A DNA stretch of 64,000 nt from DATMER01 sp963844885 (GCA_963844885.1 CAWJQA010000006.1:248001-312000); one strand, 5' to 3'. Numbered from the stretch's first letter, positions 49,555 to 58,057 are shown. Made by a program: numbers and translations. The notes: generated by a model from the sequence alone, not told the origin.

Positions 49555-49899
49555 CTAGCCTTTCGTCACGTCCGTCTTGCAGATGTAGACGCTCTTTCCG
49601 TTGTGCTCCGCGACGTAGGCCGCGCACCAGCCCGAGCCCCAGGCCTGTCCGGTGTCGTACGGCCTGTCCGTGACGTCGTCAAAAAACCATTTGACAACGT
49701 TGGAGTTGGGATCCGCGGGGAACCTTTCCTTGAAGAGGTGCAGCCGGCCCTGCTGGGCGCGGAACGGCGCGGACGCATTCCAATCGATGTGGCAGGTTCC
49801 CCGGCGCTCGAACAGCCTCAACTTCCAGGTGAAGGTCGCGCTCCCTTCCACAGGCTCCGCGGCGACTTCCACGGCCTTCTGGGTTTCCACGTTCGACAT
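49555..49899 (-). CDS. Unknown 114-residue protein of the sigma-CHAT cluster
   Basis: Begins MSNVETQKAVEVAAEPVEGS and continues with beta-rich sequence (ATFTWKLRLFERRGTCHIDW, KWFFDDVTDRPYDTGQ) and two cysteines near the end (GSGWCAAYVAEHNGKSVYIC). No signal peptide or known domain. It lies between the anti-sigma gene and the 122-residue gene on the same strand. Function unknown. Confidence 0.65.
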   Translation of the reverse strand: MSNVETQKAVEVAAEPVEGSATFTWKLRLFERRGTCHIDWNASAPFRAQQGRLHLFKERFPADPNSNVVKWFFDDVTDRPYDTGQAWGSGWCAAYVAEHNGKSVYICKTDVTKG

Positions 49900-50002
49900 G
49901 TAAATCTCCCTTTCGATCGTCGAGGTGCTGCTCCGTGCAGCCCCGTCCCTCTCTTGCTGTCGCGGGAAGGCCGGCTATCTCACCCCGATTTTGGAAATCG
50001 AT

Positions 50003-50818
50003 TCAGCGGACGATGCGGAAGGAGAAATCGGCCACGGGAGCGGACCTGCCCTGGGTGGGAAGTCCCTCGACCCGGACCGTGAAATCGCCGGGCTGGAGCT
50101 GAGCGGCAGACAGAGCCAGGGTGAGGGAGCCTTGCGTATCGGGCCGGAGACCGGAGCCCTGCCAGACGGTCTCGTGCTTGGGACCGGTGAGGGTCGCGCG
50201 ATAGGACGGGAAGTCGGTGGCGTCGAGCTCCAGGGAGAGGACCAGCAATTCCGAGGATGGCGAGAGGGAGATGCGGGTGGAGGGCGCGGCTCCAGGAGCC
50301 GAGCGCTCGGGCGAGAGCGGGACGACGGGCACGTTGACGCGCGGGGCGCCGGCCTTCTCCAACTCGACGGCCAGACGCTCCTTTTCCTGGCGCTCCTCCG
50401 CGAGCTGGCCGCGGAGGGCGGCCAGCTCCGGGTCGGCAGCGGGCGCCGGCGCCGGTCGGCTCAGCTCCTCCCGGATCTGTTCCCGGGTTTGGGCCAGCTC
50501 GCTTTCGAGCCGGCCGGCCCGGCGCCAGAGAAACCCCGCCGGAAGAACGGCGATCACGAGCAGCGCCGTGAGCGCCAGAGGCGCCAGGCGCGAGCGCACC
50601 AGCCGCGCCAGGAGGCCCATTTTCACCGCTTCCACGGCCACTTCCCGGGCTGCCACCGCGCGCAGGCCGAGCCGGAGCGTCTCCGCCGTCTCCAGGCGGT
50701 CGAGGCACTCCGGGCAGGACATCGAGTGTTCCTCGAAACGCGCCGCCTCCTCCGGAGAAAGCTTCCCCAGGAGGTACAGCTCTGCCACCTGATGCTCATC
50801 GATATAGGAATGGTCCAT
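50003..50818 (-). CDS. zf-HC2 anti-sigma factor, membrane-anchored
   Basis: 271 residues from ATG 50818 (MDHSYIDEHQVAELYLLGKL). The N-terminal zinc-binding anti-sigma domain has HSMSCPECLDRLE (His-x3-Cys-x2-Cys). One membrane segment, LALTALLVIAVLPAGFLW, follows around residue 90, then a coiled coil (ELAALRGQLAEERQEKERLA) and a C-terminal beta domain (ELDATDFPSYRATL, LQPGDFTVRVEGL) outside the membrane. It would hold the adjacent ECF sigma factor inactive until a signal is sensed. It starts 53 bases after the sigma-factor stop. Confidence 0.82.
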   Translation of the reverse strand: MDHSYIDEHQVAELYLLGKLSPEEAARFEEHSMSCPECLDRLETAETLRLGLRAVAAREVAVEAVKMGLLARLVRSRLAPLALTALLVIAVLPAGFLWRRAGRLESELAQTREQIREELSRPAPAPAADPELAALRGQLAEERQEKERLAVELEKAGAPRVNVPVVPLSPERSAPGAAPSTRISLSPSSELLVLSLELDATDFPSYRATLTGPKHETVWQGSGLRPDTQGSLTLALSAAQLQPGDFTVRVEGLPTQGRSAPVADFSFRIVR

Positions 50819-50870
50819 GACTACAAACGACCCCCGTCCTCTGTATCCTGCCATGGCGCGCTCCCGTATC

Positions 50871-51470
50871 TCACTGGAGAAGCTCCTTGAAGCGTTGGCG
50901 GGCGCGGAACAGGACCCGGTTGAAGTGGAGGCTGTCGAGGCCCAGGTCGGCGCAGATCCGCTCCTTGCCCTCCTCGGCCACGTAGAAGCGGAAGAGGATC
51001 TGCCGGTCGCGGTCGGTGCCGAGCTCGCCGATGAGCCGCCGCACCTTGCGGATCTGCTCCTCCCTCAGGTGCTGATCGAGCTGGCCCGGGACCGGGTCGG
51101 GGGGATCGACCGTCACCGCGTCGAGCGACACCCCCTCGCCCCGCCGCGCCCGCTTGCGCCAGCCGCCGAGGAAGATGTTCCGCCCCGTGCCCAGTATGAA
51201 GCCCGCGAGCCGGCTTGGATCGCCGATCCCCTCGCCGCGGAGCCGCTCCAGAACGACCCGGAACGTCTCCTGGTGGAGGTCGTCCGCAAGGTCCGGATCG
51301 CCCGCGGTCCGCCGCAGATGGAAGAGCAGGCCGCGGCTGTAGCGCCGGACAAGCTCTTCCTCCGCCGTCCGGTCGCCGCTCCGGACGCGCTGCACCAGCT
51401 CGACGGCGACCTCGGTTTCCGGCCTCTCCACGGTTGGAGAAGGATAGCGGATACGCCAGCGCCTTGCCAT
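50871..51470 (-). CDS. ECF-type sigma factor
   Basis: 199 residues. Sigma-70 region 2 is seen as EEELVRRYSRGLLFHLRR, DPDLADDLHQETFRVVLERL and LAGFILGTGRNIFLGGWRKR; region 4 as RKVRRLIGELGTDRDRQILF and ICADLGLDSLHFNRVLFRAR. Length and two-domain layout are typical of ECF sigma factors. It is first in the cluster with its zf-HC2 anti-sigma factor, two small unknowns and the CHAT-TPR protein, and probably drives their expression. Its upstream region begins only 54 bases before a duplicated fragment of the response-regulator gene. Confidence 0.88.
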   Translation of the reverse strand: MARRWRIRYPSPTVERPETEVAVELVQRVRSGDRTAEEELVRRYSRGLLFHLRRTAGDPDLADDLHQETFRVVLERLRGEGIGDPSRLAGFILGTGRNIFLGGWRKRARRGEGVSLDAVTVDPPDPVPGQLDQHLREEQIRKVRRLIGELGTDRDRQILFRFYVAEEGKERICADLGLDSLHFNRVLFRARQRFKELLQ

Positions 51471-51524
51471 TTCCTTCGCCGCGCCCCTGGGCCTGGAGTT
51501 GGCTCGTGGTGCGGCCGGCCGAAG

Positions 51525-51767
51525 TCACTCCACCTCGCCTCCACCGTCGGGACGCAGCGCGTAACCCACGCCGGCCACGGTCACGAGATAACGCGGCTCG
51601 GCAGCGGCATCGGCGGGGGGTTCGATCTTCTGCCGCAGCCGGTGGACGAGCTGTTTCAGGAGCTGGCGGTCGCCCGCGCCGCGCGAGCCCCAGACGTGGC
51701 TCAGCAGCCGCTCGGCCGGCAGGGTGTGGCCGGCGTTGGCGAGGAGGAGCTGCAGCAGCCGGCCTTC
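51525..51767 (-). pseudogene. Duplicated 3' end of the response-regulator gene (copy B)
   Basis: 243 bp that closely match 55378-55620 with a few substitutions and no length change. The minus strand encodes the C-terminal winged helix of an OmpR-type regulator, ending GYALRPDGGGEVE-stop. It has no receiver domain and no start, and diverges abruptly after GGCCTTC at 51767. It is in direct orientation to the intact gene 3.85 kb away. Confidence 0.85.
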
Positions 51768-51844
51768 CGGCGCCGTCCGCCGCTTCGCCGACCACGTAAA
51801 CCAGTGTAGTCGGGTGGTTACGTCTCAACTACGCCTCCCAGTGG

Positions 51845-51850
51845 TATAAT
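51845..51850 (+). promoter_or_regulatory. TATAAT box upstream of a candidate ncRNA
   Basis: Perfect TATAAT in GC-rich sequence; no good -35 at the normal distance (TTACGT at 51818 is weak and too far). Confidence 0.4.
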
Positions 51851-51856
51851 TCGCGG

Positions 51857-52054
51857 CAGCAGTACAGCGGTATGGCCGGTCCAAGGGTCAAGCACAGCTC
51901 TCTACCCGCCGCCGCGAGGCGCCGAAAGAGCGACGTAGCCGGGAGGAAGGAGCCCGGCACGAGAGTCGAAGCCGCCGACCGCCGACACGGGTTGCGCGAA
52001 ATCCGGGCAACGGGCTGGTAGTTGATCCAGCACTCGCGCCATGAGGCGCGTTTT
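51857..52054 (+). ncRNA. Candidate structured small RNA (about 200 nt)
   Basis: No plausible coding frame. It lies between a TATAAT box (51845-51850) and an intrinsic-terminator-like hairpin CGCGCC-ATGA-GGCGCG-TTTTA (52035-52054). Internal stems include GCCGGG - loop AGGAAGGAG - CCCGGC. No known RNA family was recognised (not tmRNA, SRP or RNase P by their consensus sequences). Confidence 0.35.
52035..52054 (+). terminator. Intrinsic terminator-like hairpin
   Basis: CGCGCC-ATGA-GGCGCG followed by TTTTA; perfect 6-bp stem with tetraloop. Confidence 0.5.
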
Positions 52055-52287
52055 AGGGGGCGACGTCCCGGTCCATTGGGGTCACGAGGCATAAGGCAAC
52101 CGAGTCGGCCAGCGCTCGCACGGATACCGGTCCCAGACGTTCCGGAGACCACGTTCCTCCGTTACCCCTCCCCAATGGGATGCCCCCCGTGTGTCTCCAT
52201 ATTCAGCAGACTCGGCAAGATGCTCGCCCTCCACACCATTAGTGGAGTAATCGACTGGATCTTAAGCCCAATATCTTGTGGTTTCAC
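52055..52287. other. Non-coding stretch with long-range complementarity
   Basis: No gene seen. CCATTGGGG near 52,071 is complementary to CCCCAATGG near 52,170, so this stretch might fold as RNA. Confidence 0.3.
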
Positions 52288-52316
52288 TTTACTTTCGCCC
52301 TGCTCCGCGGTATAAT
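52288..52316 (+). promoter_or_regulatory. Promoter of the DUF2188 gene
   Basis: TTTACT (52288-52293), 17-bp spacer, perfect TATAAT (52311-52316), about 80 bp before the start at 52397. Confidence 0.65.
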
Positions 52317-52396
52317 ATTCTGTGAAGGGTAGGGCGCCGGGCGGGGCAACAAACCCTTTACAGTCAGATCCGCCCGCTGACAAAGGAGCAGAAGAA

Positions 52397-52618
52397 ATGG
52401 GCAAGAACCAGCACGTTGTACCTCACGATGGCGAGTGGGCGATTCTCGGCGCGGGGAACAGTCGCCCCACAGCGGTCTTCGACACCCAGCAGCAGGCAAT
52501 CGACCGCGGGCGCGAGATCGCTATCAATCAGCATTCGGAGCTGATCATCCACCGGCCGAACGGACAAATCCGGGACAAGAACTCCTACGGCAACGACTCC
52601 TACCCGCCCAAGGGGTAG
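52397..52618 (+). CDS. DUF2188 protein
   Basis: 73 residues from ATG 52397, with AAAGGAG upstream. The whole protein fits DUF2188: MGKNQHVVPHDGEWAILGAG, DTQQQAIDRGREIAINQ, SELIIHRPNGQIRDKNSYGN. Members are small cytosolic proteins of unknown function found widely, often in accessory DNA. A strong promoter (TTTACT-17-TATAAT) precedes it and the primase-like gene follows 40 bp later. Confidence 0.88.
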   Translation: MGKNQHVVPHDGEWAILGAGNSRPTAVFDTQQQAIDRGREIAINQHSELIIHRPNGQIRDKNSYGNDSYPPKG

Positions 52619-52660
52619 GGCCTTCTACTGGATGGTTAAGGGATCGGGAACGGCTCCGCT

Positions 52661-54175
52661 TTGAGTCTCCTCAGTGCAACCAGGCCACAGATCGAGGCTC
52701 CTGACCCGGGCTTCGATCTGTGGCCGCACCAGCTTTTCTGGCACGGAGCCCCCCGTGCGTTCGTCACCTTCAGTGTACGGGTGCCGAGGGGCGAGCCGGG
52801 GCAGGGGCACGGGAAGGACTCCTGGACGAAATGGCGGGAGCGCGGCTGTCGGGTGGAACAGCTCGACCGGTGGCTGCCCATCAACCAGCCTCACCTCCGG
52901 CGGGACGCATACGCCTCCATCAACTGCTTCTCTGAATATCGCCGTTCCTTGGAAAACCTTGTCCGTCTGAGCGCGACCTTCATCGATATCGACTGCGGTC
53001 GGTCGGAGGAGGACTGCTCCGCGGAGGAGGCCGCAGAGATGATCCTCGACCTGGTTTCGCGCGGCCTCCTCCCCCACCTCTCGATGCTCCAGTTCTCCGG
53101 CCGGGGGCTCTGGGCCTTTTGGCTGCTGCGAGACGACCAGGATCCGGGGCTATCGCCCTTGGCCGACCCGCACAACCGGAAGCTTTGGCGGGCGGTCCAG
53201 AGCCGGGCCGGCGACGCCCTCGTGTCCGGGTTCCCCGGGCTCGCCATCGACCGGGGCGCACTCGACGCCACCCGCATGACCCGGCTCAATGGGAGCATCA
53301 ATCCGCGCTCTGGTCGCCGGGTACGCTACGAGCTTCTCGCCGACCCGGAGGGCGATCCGGTCCGGCACACCTTGGATGATCTTGCCCGCTTCTTCGGTTT
53401 GCCGATTCCCCGCCGCACGCTCCGGGAGCCCCTGCCGGAAAGTCGGCGGGACTTCGCGCTTGAAGAGCACCGGAGGCGGCAGGACGAACGGGCGGCGGTG
53501 CATGAGCGGCGGCAAGGCTCTCGCGAAGGCGTCGATGCCACGCTCTCGTCGTACGGACGGCGGGGTCATATCGTCCTCTGGCAGGGGCGGATCGAATTCC
53601 TGGATCGCGCCCGCATCGAGGTCTACGGCGGCCTCATCCCGAACGGTCATCGATTCCATATGCTCAGTGCCTACGCCTATTGCCACGCCAAACTTATGAA
53701 GGACCCGGCGGCGCTTGAAGCGAAAATTTTTGAGATTTGTCGGCGGTGCTGTGTGGAGGTGCCGGACGGCCCAATCTCCGATTCTGTGCTTCGGGGCATC
53801 GCCAAACATGCCCGTGCGTGGGCGGATTCCGGACAGCAGATCCGCAACCGGCGTCTGGCGGAGTTCGCCGGGCTCGACCCTGTCAACGACCGCGAGCGGA
53901 TCGAGCGGCTCGGCCTCAACCTCCAGATCGGCCCCAAGGGACGCGACGAGCTCGCCCGCAGGCGCCGGGGAATGGCCCGGAAGATTTTCGAAACTGCTCT
54001 CGCCTCTGGCGAAACTCCGCCGAGCGCGCGACGATTGGCGAGCAAGCTCACCGAGGCGGGGTGCGAGACCGGCCATGCAACCGCGCATATCCTCTTGCGC
54101 GAGCTTCTGCACGATGTGCAGCTCGTGGCGGGGCCGTTGCGGGCCGTTCGGGCGTCGGCGAGGCCCATTCCCTAG
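52661..54175 (+). CDS. Primase/replication-like protein (AEP-type)
   Basis: 504 residues from a TTG start; an in-frame TAA 22 bases upstream limits the choice. The N-terminal half shows features of archaeo-eukaryotic-type primases and related plasmid replication proteins: LSATFIDIDCG (the hDhD metal motif), LSMLQFSGRGLWAFWLL, and AIDRGALDATRMTRLNGSIN with RSGRRVRYELL. The C-terminal half is Arg-rich and helical, with a possible HTH (PPSARRLASKLTEAGCETGH). Such proteins usually belong to plasmids or integrative elements, so this marks the 51.8-55.4 kb segment as mobile DNA. No helicase domain or integrase is nearby. Assignment rests on motif pattern only. Confidence 0.6.
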   Translation: MSLLSATRPQIEAPDPGFDLWPHQLFWHGAPRAFVTFSVRVPRGEPGQGHGKDSWTKWRERGCRVEQLDRWLPINQPHLRRDAYASINCFSEYRRSLENLVRLSATFIDIDCGRSEEDCSAEEAAEMILDLVSRGLLPHLSMLQFSGRGLWAFWLLRDDQDPGLSPLADPHNRKLWRAVQSRAGDALVSGFPGLAIDRGALDATRMTRLNGSINPRSGRRVRYELLADPEGDPVRHTLDDLARFFGLPIPRRTLREPLPESRRDFALEEHRRRQDERAAVHERRQGSREGVDATLSSYGRRGHIVLWQGRIEFLDRARIEVYGGLIPNGHRFHMLSAYAYCHAKLMKDPAALEAKIFEICRRCCVEVPDGPISDSVLRGIAKHARAWADSGQQIRNRRLAEFAGLDPVNDRERIERLGLNLQIGPKGRDELARRRRGMARKIFETALASGETPPSARRLASKLTEAGCETGHATAHILLRELLHDVQLVAGPLRAVRASARPIP

Positions 54176-54359
54176 AAGAGCCTCAGAAGGGGCCGGGAAG
54201 CCAGGAGGAGCCTCCGGCCCCCCTTTTAGGCCAAAAGTTGGACACCGCATCCGGAGCAGAGTTCGTACCGGAGCCGGATGTTCTGTCTGGTCAAAGATTC
54301 CGGACTAAAGGACATCGCCGCCCCGGCGCTCCCCGGGCCAAGACACCGACCGAAGGCTC

Positions 54360-54662
54360 AGTCGAAGCCTCCGAGGAGGGCTTCGATGAGATCGGCGATG
54401 ACGAGCAGCATCCGCTGTACGGGTTTCTCGATACTCTGGGTACTCTTATCCACGCCTATGAAGACGAGGCCGTGCCGAGGCCAGCGGGCCGGAGGTTCTG
54501 GAATACCTTATGGAGGAGCACGGCCTCGGACCCGAGAATCTGCCTGAGCTCGACGGAGCCAGGGCTGTCCGCGCGGTCCTCTCCGGGGAGCGAGAGCTCA
54601 ACGTCGGCGAGATCCGTGCCCTGGCCGAGCGCTTTCGAGTCTCTCCGGCGGTCTTCTTCTGA
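54360..54662 (+). pseudogene. HigA-like antitoxin, frameshifted
   Basis: In one frame: HPLYGFLDTLGTLIHAYEDE; in the next: VLEYLMEEHGLGPENLPELD, VRAVLSGERELNVGEIRALA and ERFRVSPAVFF-stop. Together these match the HigA-type HTH antitoxins that read IEAYE...LMEQHGL...SGKRELN...FGVSP. The break is near 54,490, where one extra base would restore the frame. No clear start codon and no HigB toxin are present, so this is a remnant or a misread orphan antitoxin. The stop lies 9 bases before a response-regulator tail repeat. Confidence 0.65.
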
Positions 54663-54671
54663 CCACCGGTA

Positions 54672-54705
54672 TCACTCCACCTCGCCACCGTAGGGACTTG
54701 CGTCA
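54672..54705 (-). repeat. Response-regulator gene-tail repeat, copy C
   Basis: The minus strand reads YGGEVE-stop, like GGGEVE-stop of the response regulator. TCACTCCACCTCGCC is identical to copies A and B; ACCGTAGGGAC matches copy B with one change. Confidence 0.6.
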
Positions 54706-54735
54706 CGCCCAGTAGCTGTATTACCTTTCTGCTCG

Positions 54736-54948
54736 ATGAGTCATACAATCACGGTTCGTCTCACCGAAGAACAGGCGGCCTGGCTCGAAGCGACTGCGGC
54801 GCAGAGCGGAGTGTCGCAGGGCAAGCTCGTCCGCGACCAGTTGGAGAAGGCAATGGCGAGCGGAGAAGCACAAGGCTTCCTGCGTCTGGCCGGAGCAGCC
54901 AGCGGACCTGAGGACTTGTCCCGCCGCAAGGGCTTTTCCCGCTCGTGA
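54736..54948 (+). CDS. RHH antitoxin of a VapBC-like pair
   Basis: 70 residues: a ribbon-helix-helix (SHTITVRLTEEQAAWLEATA, SGVSQGKLVRDQLEKAM) followed by a short tail ending SRRKGFSRS that would wrap the toxin. Its stop overlaps the GTG start of the PIN-domain gene (GTGA), the usual antitoxin-first arrangement. It would bind and neutralise the toxin and repress the operon. Confidence 0.82.
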   Translation: MSHTITVRLTEEQAAWLEATAAQSGVSQGKLVRDQLEKAMASGEAQGFLRLAGAASGPEDLSRRKGFSRS

Positions 54949-55346
54949 AGGGGATCGCCGACACAGGCTTCCTCGTCGCCTTCGCCAACCGCAACGACCA
55001 CTACCACGCGTGGGCGGTCGGCATCGCACGCGGTGTCACCGAGCCCCTGCTCACCTGCGAGGCCGTATTGGCCGAGACGGCCTTCCACCTCCAAAGCGTT
55101 CCGCTCGTCCTTTCCATGATAGCGGAGGGGTTGATCGAGGTCGCCTTCGACTGCCGGTCTCAACTCGACCAACTCGCGGTGCTGGCGGACCGCTATTCCG
55201 ACAGGAACCCGGATCTGGCGGATCTCTGCCTGATTCGAATGAGCGAGATCTACCCCCGGCACAGCGTCATCACCGTGGATCGTGCGGATTTCCGGATCTA
55301 TCGCCGGAACAGGCGGGAAGCCATCCCGCTCATCTGCCCTCCCTGA
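54945..55346 (+). CDS. PIN-domain toxin (VapC-like ribonuclease)
   Basis: 133 residues from GTG 54945, overlapping the RHH antitoxin stop as GTGA. PIN-domain acidic residues are visible: IADTGFLVAFANRNDHYH (first Asp), CEAVLAETAFHL (Glu), NPDLADLCLIRM (Asp) and VITVDRADFRIYRR (last Asp). These would hold Mg2+ for cleavage of RNA, typically tRNA or rRNA, in VapC toxins. The pair lies alone between two response-regulator tail repeats. Confidence 0.85.
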   Translation: MKGIADTGFLVAFANRNDHYHAWAVGIARGVTEPLLTCEAVLAETAFHLQSVPLVLSMIAEGLIEVAFDCRSQLDQLAVLADRYSDRNPDLADLCLIRMSEIYPRHSVITVDRADFRIYRRNRREAIPLICPP

Positions 55347-55377
55347 GCCAGGACCGGCTGGCCGGCTGACCTCCGGC

Positions 55378-56079
55378 TCACTCCACCTCGCCGCCACCCT
55401 CGGGCCGGAACGCGTAACCCACGCCGGCCACGGTCACGAGATAACGCGGCTCGGCAGCGGCATCGGCGGGGGATTCGATCTTCTGCCGCAGCCGGTGGAC
55501 GAGCTGTTTCAGGAGCTGGCGGTCGCCCGCGCCGCGCGAGCCCCAGACGTGGCTCAGCAGCCGCTCGGCCGGCAGGGTGTGGCCGGCGTTGGCGAGGAGG
55601 AGCTGCAGCAGCCGGCCTTCGAGCTTCGTGAGGCGGATGGGCGGGCCGCCCGCGACGGTCACCGTCTGGCGCTCCAGGTCGAGGGTGAAGTCGCCGGCCG
55701 CGAGCGGGGCCGGCTTCTCCGAGCCGGCGCGGCGCAAGAGGGCGCGCACCCGGGCCAGCAGGGTGCGCGGGCTGAACGGCTTGGTCAGATAATCGTCGGC
55801 GCCCAGGTCCAGCGCCTGCACCTGGTCCTCCTCCGCCGAGCGCACGGTGAGCATCATCACCGGCACCTTCGAGGTCGTCCGGATCCTGCGGCAGACCTCC
55901 AGGCCGTTCAGGCGCGGGAGGTTCACGTCCAGGATCACGAGCGAGGGCTCCTCGCGTTCGAAGGCGGACAGGGCCGCGGCGCCGTCCGACGCCTCGACGA
56001 CCATGTAGCCGGCCTGGCGCAGGGCGTAGCCCACCAGGCCCAGCAGCTCCAGATCGTCGTCCACCACCAGGATCTTCAT
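55378..56079 (-). CDS. OmpR-family response regulator
   Basis: 233 residues. Receiver domain: acidic pocket VVDDD, phospho-acceptor Asp in LVILDVNLPRLNG (about residue 51), Thr in MMLTVRSAEE and Lys in DYLTKPFSPR. C-terminal winged helix: RLTKLEGRLLQLLLANAGHT, ERLLSHVWGSRGAGDRQLLK, PRYLVTVAGVGYAFRPEGGG. Its ATG overlaps the sensor-kinase stop as ATGA. It ends the ABC-transporter operon, so it probably regulates oxyanion uptake. Its last ~35-243 bases are repeated at 45770, 51525 and 54672; the copy at 55378-55620 is the functional one. Confidence 0.93.
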   Translation of the reverse strand: MKILVVDDDLELLGLVGYALRQAGYMVVEASDGAAALSAFEREEPSLVILDVNLPRLNGLEVCRRIRTTSKVPVMMLTVRSAEEDQVQALDLGADDYLTKPFSPRTLLARVRALLRRAGSEKPAPLAAGDFTLDLERQTVTVAGGPPIRLTKLEGRLLQLLLANAGHTLPAERLLSHVWGSRGAGDRQLLKQLVHRLRQKIESPADAAAEPRYLVTVAGVGYAFRPEGGGEVE

Positions 56080-58057
56080 GCGGGCGCCCCCAGCGGCAGG
56101 GTGACGAGCATCCTCGTGCCGGACGCGACCCGCTTCGCCTCCACGGTGCCGCCGTGCCGCTCGACGATCGATTGTACGATCCAGAGGCCGAGCCCCATGC
56201 CGCTCTGGTCCGGCTCGGAGCTCCCTCCTCGGCGACGGTGCGCACGAAGCGGTCGAAAAGCGTCCGGCCGCCGCCGTCCTGAGGGAAGCCCGGGCCGTCG
56301 TCTTCCACCCAGAGCGCCACGGCGCCGCCGGTGAGCTCGCCGCCGACGCGGATCTCCGAGCCCGCGGGCGCGAACTTGTTGGCGTTTGCCAGGAGGTTCA
56401 CGAAGACCTGGGTCAGGCGCGGCGCATCCCCCTCCAGCAGCGGCAGGGGATACGGCAGATCCACCCGCAGCGTCTGGCCGCGCTGGGCGAGCAGCGGGGT
56501 GGTCATCTCCGCGGCCTCCTCCACCACCTCGTCCAGGGCTACGGGCCGGCGGCGGATCGAGCCCTGACCCGCCTCGATGCGCACGCTCTCCAGGAGGTTG
56601 TCGATGAGCTGGGTCAGGCGCAGCGTGCCGCGCTCCAGCGAGTGGACCAGGGCCTCGGTCTCCGGATCGGCCCCCTGCTTCTGAAGGCGGTCGAGGAGCA
56701 GCTCCAGCGAGGCGAGCTGGGCCGAGAGCGGAGTGCGGAACTCGTGCGAAATGTTGGCCAGCACCGAGTCGCGCAGGCGGCGGGCGGCCTCGACGCCGGT
56801 CTCGTCGCGCAGCACCTGGAACTGGCGGTCTTCGACGGCCGGCGAGCTGGTCACCACCACGGTGCGGCGGCTGCCGTCGGCCAGCAGGAGGCTCTCCGCG
56901 GCGCGGGTGGCGCCGCGGAAGCGGGCATGGAGGATCGGGCAGTGCTCGTGGCACGGCCGCTCGCCGTCCGGCCCCACCGGGTTGAGCACGTCGCCGCAGA
57001 AGCGGCCGATCGCCTCCTCGGGTTTGATGCCGAGGAGGGCCGCCATCTGGGGATTGAGATAACGGATGCGGCGGTCGCGGTCCACACTGAAAACCCCTTC
57101 CACGATGCCGGTGAGGACGGCCTCGCCTTCGCCCTGGCGGCGGCGCAGCTCGGAGGTGAGCCGCAGCAGGCGGAGCCGGGTCTCCTCCATGGTCGCGGAG
57201 AGCGTGCCCAGCTCGGCGCCCGGCGCGCGCGGGGTCGGCGTTGAAAGATCGCCGCGGCCGATCCGCGCCGCTGCGGCGGTGAGCGCCTGGACCGGCCGCG
57301 CCAGCCGCCGGCTGATCAGCCATCCGGCGGCGGTAGCGAAGAGCGCCACCCAGAGAGAGAGAAAGAGCAGCCTGTGGACCAGATCCTTCAGGGACGTGGA
57401 GATCGGCCGGGTCGGCAGCGACACTTCCACCAGCGCGCCGGCAGCCGGCAGGATCGCGACGTAGGCCTCGGCCTCGTCGAGGCGGCTCGACGCGGCGCGG
57501 CCGGTGGCGAGCACCCGGTCGCGGAGGACATAGCGGGGGTCGTCCGTGCGATCCATCGCCTCCCGGGTGGAGACGAAAGACACCGGCAGGCCCACCTGCC
57601 TGGAGACGTTTTCGACGAAGGATGTGTCGAGAGTCAGCGCGACTCGCGCCGTCGCGCCGGGGTAAGCCGTCACCGGAGCCATGGCGGAGAGCCGTCCGTC
57701 GAGGCGGCCGGCCCGGGCGAACGGCCGGTCCCCGACAAAGACAGCGCAACCGGTGAGCCGGCTGGTCGCCCGGAACCGTTCGAGAAACGCGGCGAGACCG
57801 GCGGCGTCGCCCTCGCGAAGCAGCCGGGCCACGGTCGGCCTCTCCCCGAGCAGGCGGGCCGACGTCCGCACGTCCTCCGCGGACCGCTCGACCGCCTCCA
57901 CGGCGGCTTTCCCTGCCAGGTCCACCCGCGCCAACGCCTGCTCGTCCGCCAGCCGGCGGAGCAGGCCCGCGGCGGCGAAGACGACGCACACCACGGCCAG
58001 CACGACCAGCGCGGCGTTGACTCCGATCAGCAGGGTGCTCAGGCGCGTGCGGCGCAT
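56076..58057 (-). CDS. Sensor histidine kinase (one apparent frameshift)
   Basis: About 660 residues. Two membrane segments (LLIGVNAALVVLAVVCVVFAA near the N-terminus, HRLLFLSLWVALFATAAGWL near 235) enclose an extracytoplasmic sensor domain. A HAMP linker follows, then a PAS domain (GIVEGVFSVDRDRRIRYLNP) with CGDVLN and CHEHCPILH cysteines, HisKA (NISHEFRTPLSAQLAS) and HATPase (VNLLANANKFAP, VEDDGPGFP, GMGLGLWIVQSIVERHGG). The frame breaks near 56,218: adding one base after GAGGAGGG restores SSEPDQSGMGLGLW. It starts four bases after the cysW-like stop and overlaps the response-regulator start as ATGA. Confidence 0.88.

Noticed and set aside
51829..52152. 107-codon minus-strand open frame upstream of the DUF2188 gene
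   Set aside because: Arg/Pro/Cys-rich translation without any domain, overlapping a TATAAT box and hairpins on the other strand; non-coding is more likely.
54278..54547. 89-codon plus-strand frame over the HigA-like remnant
   Set aside because: The neighbouring frames carry recognisable HigA sequence; this frame is Arg/Pro-rich shadow sequence.
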